Below are positions 30,801-32,781 of a DNA stretch of 32,781 nucleotides, piece after piece. This stretch comes from Paludibacteraceae bacterium. Lineage in GTDB: Bacteria > Bacteroidota > Bacteroidia > Bacteroidales > Paludibacteraceae. A model generated the notes under the pieces. It was given only the letters and a program-made list of their open reading frames with translations. It ran no database searches and was not told where the DNA came from. The stretch is taken from NCBI GenBank assembly GCA_017541805.1, contig JAFXYK010000078.1, positions 1 through 32,781 of the forward strand, given 5' to 3'. The translations under genes and the position numbers were made by a program. How positions within the stretch are numbered: the stretch's first letter is position 1; each line of letters begins with the position of its first letter.

Positions 30801-31173
30801 CGATCAACCGCTTGCCTTCACGGATCATATCGCGCAGGTAGCCGATACCTATTGCGATGACTGCGAGACCTTCGTGGCTCAGAGTGAAGGACTCTCGGCG
30901 AAGACCTTCATCGGTTTTGATCCCGACCGCAGATGTATCCATGTCTATGTCATTGCCGATGACTTCGCACAGAACAGCGCGTATAATATCTATCGCGTAG
31001 AGTTCAGCGACAGCCAAACAGATGACCTCAAACCTATCTCGGGAACCGAGGATATTGATCAAATCAAAAATCAAAAATCACCAATCACAAATAAGACCAT
31101 TATCAATGGTCACATCGTCATCATCCGTGAAGATAACTCCATGTTTGATGTATTAGGAAGAAAAATTCAATAA
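27853..31173 (+). CDS. Large secreted protein with duplicated calycin-like and PCMD-type modules and C-terminal sorting domain
   Basis: The 1106-residue protein has a signal peptide (MKKIFTLLCLVGALCVQA). Its architecture is repeated. A calycin-like stretch (GVYSGTITIGGVAYTNENIYLLPG, about 26-80) leads into a PCMD-type carbohydrate-associated module (FVNGGFEGSWSNNEP to LDDASLVYN, about 82-310). A middle region (about 391-614) carries Cys-containing repeats such as ICAGEAY...TIPNIAGGDSV. Then come a fuller second calycin-like domain (about 620-740) and a second PCMD module (about 743-972). The last 25 residues, INGHIVIIREDNSMFDVLGRKIQ, form a short sorting-domain-like end, probably for type IX secretion. 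The linker before it (IKNQKSPITNK) is a heptamer repeat. The module names rest on pattern recognition; the exact ligand is unknown. It lies 25 bases after the receptor gene. Confidence 0.85.
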   Translation: MKKIFTLLCLVGALCVQAKTVSDMTGVYSGTITIGGVAYTNENIYLLPGTEANTLTCVIGDLVRVNISASDIALSAQPTKKNYDFVNGGFEGSWSNNEPQGWHSFPTATGSMASMVTGNTAQFTQSTDIRPGSTGSYSAHLQSKVLFGQKANGNCTNGQINAGSITADNAEGNYNFSDPSNTGYTTAFAGTPDSLVFWAKYIPADGNVGGSSNKARAHAVITTAARYQDPEAKDYSSVKIADAESNYSATSAKGWQRIAVPFKYYSVSPEQVAYVLMTFTTNATPGGGTSSGSSLDNIYLDDASLVYNYGLKSVLLNGEAVSFTDAQATVAVPFSTDHTWAVTTDGKGAHVFIGYDEIAYKAYIYIAANNYAQGKQYAVYTVQMDEPEAAASTYAYEASICAGEAYTDELFAGLTEAGVYRDTIPNIAGGDSVIVFTLHILPTYLIDEEMHIAEQDTSWRGQSISGLVAAETPYIYYDSLKTVANCDSVYRLSVYVSTLPRTYGEYTAHVCEGDSVEFEHVWYAEAFEGDILLAQPNQFGGDSVVHLTVDIRPNYRIEETMTILQGSERTWEGINLATMRPGSLQLTVSYFSVDDCDSTRILHLTVISTDTPTGDQDSVALAAIYGRYDGDLNIGGEDFSDKTVFLLPGAVDSALTFVLPDFSFNGGNLGHIVLPNIPVDAYGRLRLIERTLYLERIALRATITMINPSKVANDQAQVTLYIETESLPEPIIVRFDGQAVRDHNYALHNGGFEGTWTNNEPAGWHSFGTAVGPMADFVKPNAHQFVPAYEARPGSKGTQCALLSSNFLLGVKANGNCTNGQINAGSSSAADGTKNYNFSDPANTGFNTPLQGRPDSLVFWAKYLPADRDAANPVNKARMSTFITADARYQDPEAPEQAAAKIAEAAVNYAATSDMNWQRIAVPFNYTDPTQTPAYILTTFTTNQEPGGGSSYTNAQKNYVLDSVYLDDVELVYNKQLTTFTVSDQPLAFTDHIAQVADTYCDDCETFVAQSEGLSAKTFIGFDPDRRCIHVYVIADDFAQNSAYNIYRVEFSDSQTDDLKPISGTEDIDQIKNQKSPITNKTIINGHIVIIREDNSMFDVLGRKIQ
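31062..31095 (+). repeat. Heptamer repeat AATCANN encoding a sorting-domain linker
   Basis: Units from 31062 read AATCAAA, AATCAAA, AATCACC and AATCACA, then AATAAG. In frame they encode IKNQKSPITNK immediately before the conserved sorting-domain block. A matching repeat sits at the same place in the next gene. Confidence 0.88.
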
Positions 31174-31176
31174 GTT

Positions 31177-32781
31177 ATGAAAAAAAATTTTTTAATCTGT
31201 ATTCTGTGTGCTGTGTTCTGTACTCTCCGGGCCCAGACCTATAACAACGGTGTATGGTATTCGCTCTATGACGATTCCGAGCATTCAATGAATACGATAT
31301 CCAGTTACACGGCATCTAATATCTTTGCGCCTACGAACGGCCAATTCCAATTTAAATGGACCTATACCAAAACGGAATTGACGGGTTGGTTCGCTACGAA
31401 TGCTACGCATATCTATCAGTCTGCTGATGGAGGATCGTCTTCTACGGAAATAGGTACATTAACCGATAAGACCTGGAATACCGAGCATACTACTAATCTT
31501 CAGGTAGATGCCAATATCAACTGGCTGCAATGGGATCGCCCGGTGGGAAATACCCATATAGTGAAGATTTACAATCTTCATCTGCCTTTGGCCAAGCATA
31601 TCCTCCTCGCTTCGGGCACCTACGGTGCTACCACCGCTTCCCATGCCTTTGCCGATCAGGATATGTACTCCGTCTCGGAAGCCTATACCGTCTCCTTGCG
31701 CTCTTTCCTCACCGCCGGTGATATCACCGTCACCAGTTCCATGCCGGAGGTCTTCCGTGTCGGCGCTGCGGACAACACCGCCGGTATCACGTTTGCTGTC
31801 GGAGCCAATGCCTGCGCCTCGGCGAACGGTAAGGCTGCTGCGGCGGGAGGTGCGAACTTAGGTAATATCGCTAACTACGGCATCGCCATCTATTTCGCTC
31901 CGCAGGAAGCAAAGGCGTACGAGGCGACCATCACCATCACCGATGGCACCTCTACCGCTACCGTCACCGTCTCCGGTACCGGCTTGTATGTCGCGCCGCC
32001 GATTCCCGATGACACCTATTATACCTATAGCGCCGCTATATGCGAAGGCGAAGCCTATACCGATGACCTCTTCTCCGGACTCACGCAAGCCGGTACCTAT
32101 ATGGATACCATCCCGAATATCGCCGGAGGCGACTCGATCATCACCTTCACCCTAACCGTCAACCCCGTCTATCTGTTCGAAGAGCAACGGACGATGCTCA
32201 AGGGCGAAGCGCAGACATGGCAGAATATCGACCTATCCGTCCTTCCGGTCGGCGATACGCTGCTCGTGGCATCCTATCAGACCGTCACCGAGTGCGACTC
32301 GACCTATGTCCTCGCCCTGTTCGTCCAACCGCGTGTCACTACCTATGGCAATGACACCATCTCGCTCTGTACGGGAGAGAAAGCCGTCTATGAAGGCAAG
32401 ACCTATCGTCGCTCCACCGTGGACTCCGTGCTCCTCAGCACGCCGAATATCTATGGCGGCGACTCCATCGTCGAACTGGTCGTTAATGTCTATCCTGCCG
32501 TTAACATCACCCTCGATCAGACCATTACCGAAGGTGAGACGCTCACCTGGGAAGACATCGACCTCAGTACCTTCCCCGTCGGCGATACCACCCTCGTCGC
32601 TTCGTACCTCACCGTCCATGGATGTGACTCCACCTATGTCCTCCATCTCACCGTCGCGCAGCGTAACACCGAAGGTGTTGACCAAATCACCAATGACCAA
32701 TCACCAATCACCAATAAGGTCCTCCGCGACGGTCACGTCTTCCTCCGTAAAGGCGACGCCTGGTACGACCTCTTTGGTCAC
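31177..32781 (+). CDS. Secreted protein with Cys-repeat region and sorting domain (3' end outside window)
   Basis: The frame is open from ATG 31177 to the last base of the window (535 codons), so the protein is incomplete, probably by only a few residues. It has a signal peptide (MKKNFLICILCAVFCTLRAQ), an N-terminal beta-rich region of unknown type, an immunoglobulin-like or abnormal-spindle-type segment around 160-270 (GIAIYFAPQEAKAYEATITI), then repeats closely like the middle region of the preceding protein (ICEGEAYTDDLFSGLTQAG with TIPNIAGGDSI; ECDSTYV; GCDSTYV). It ends with the sorting-domain start KVLRDGHVFLRKGDAWYDLFG. The ATG is three bases after the previous stop, so the two are co-transcribed. 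The hydrophobic core of the signal peptide and the sorting-domain linker are both encoded by heptamer repeats. Confidence 0.85.
   Translation, partial: MKKNFLICILCAVFCTLRAQTYNNGVWYSLYDDSEHSMNTISSYTASNIFAPTNGQFQFKWTYTKTELTGWFATNATHIYQSADGGSSSTEIGTLTDKTWNTEHTTNLQVDANINWLQWDRPVGNTHIVKIYNLHLPLAKHILLASGTYGATTASHAFADQDMYSVSEAYTVSLRSFLTAGDITVTSSMPEVFRVGAADNTAGITFAVGANACASANGKAAAAGGANLGNIANYGIAIYFAPQEAKAYEATITITDGTSTATVTVSGTGLYVAPPIPDDTYYTYSAAICEGEAYTDDLFSGLTQAGTYMDTIPNIAGGDSIITFTLTVNPVYLFEEQRTMLKGEAQTWQNIDLSVLPVGDTLLVASYQTVTECDSTYVLALFVQPRVTTYGNDTISLCTGEKAVYEGKTYRRSTVDSVLLSTPNIYGGDSIVELVVNVYPAVNITLDQTITEGETLTWEDIDLSTFPVGDTTLVASYLTVHGCDSTYVLHLTVAQRNTEGVDQITNDQSPITNKVLRDGHVFLRKGDAWYDLFGH
31197..31224 (+). 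repeat. Heptamer repeat CTGTNNN encoding a signal-peptide core
   Basis: Four units, CTGTATT, CTGTGTG, CTGTGTT and CTGTACT, run from 31197. Read in frame they give CILCAVFCT, the hydrophobic heart of the signal peptide with three cysteines. Confidence 0.82.
32685..32719 (+). repeat. Heptamer repeat AATCACC encoding a second sorting-domain linker
   Basis: Units from 32685 read AATCACC, AATGACC, AATCACC and AATCACC, then AATAAGG. They encode ITNDQSPITNK directly before the sorting domain, paralleling the repeat at 31062. Confidence 0.9.

Noticed and set aside
1..32781. tRNA, rRNA, insertion sequence or prophage genes
   Set aside because: No cloverleaf-like segment, rRNA stretch, transposase, integrase or phage structural motif was recognised on either strand, although reading by eye could miss a small RNA.

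Overview
The window looks like a chromosomal stretch from a member of the Bacteroidales (phylum Bacteroidota), probably an uncultured gut or rumen lineage. The evidence is two complete and one partial SusC-type TonB-dependent receptors, DUF4249 and DUF4293 proteins, secreted proteins with calycin-like and PCMD-type modules and short C-terminal sorting domains, A-rich rather than Shine-Dalgarno start regions, and promoters of the Bacteroidota form TTG-N20-TAnnTTTG. No tRNA, rRNA, CRISPR array, transposase or phage gene was recognised. The family or genus cannot be fixed from this sequence.

Layout. (1) 1-10009 (+): one tightly packed co-directional run. It starts with the end of a TonB receptor and its DUF4249 lipoprotein, then a sugar N-acetyltransferase, DUF4293, an MscS channel, rlmN, mnmE, yicC, gmk, folC and prmA. 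Gaps are at most 13 bases and many genes overlap. (2) 9936-15127 (-): an operon of an Omp28/thioredoxin-like lipoprotein, dnaE and nadD, converging on prmA with a 74-base coding overlap. (3) 15128-15292: a divergent promoter region with two near-ideal promoters. (4) 15293-21848 (+): a TonB receptor with a His-rich stretch, a GH3-type acyl-acid amido synthetase, a HAD hydrolase, a PlsC-like acyltransferase and an EamA transporter. (5) 21866-25013 (+): its own promoter, a steroid 5-alpha-reductase homologue, an Old Yellow Enzyme-type reductase, a short-chain dehydrogenase and a strong terminator. (6) 25028-32781 (+): a promoter, another TonB receptor, a large internally duplicated secreted protein and a second secreted protein cut by the window end.

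Two things stand out. First, the 21985-24941 cassette combines the three enzyme classes (5-alpha-reductase, flavin-dependent ene-reductase, hydroxysteroid-dehydrogenase-like SDR) described for reduction of 3-oxo-delta4 steroids and bile acids in gut Bacteroidales. A GH3 acid-amide ligase and lipid-type enzymes lie just upstream. Second, the window is studded with short tandem repeats, nearly all with a 7-base period but with different motifs: ATTGTAM, RTGAAAR, AATCANN, CTCTAAC, ACTCTCC, CTGTNNN, plus one 10-base version. At five gene junctions the repeat itself carries the stop codon of one gene and the start codon of the next. Inside genes the same kind of repeat encodes a signal-peptide core, linkers before sorting domains and variable loops, sometimes beside 7-3-7 hairpins. 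The AATCANN copies always lie on the sense strand of the gene they touch.
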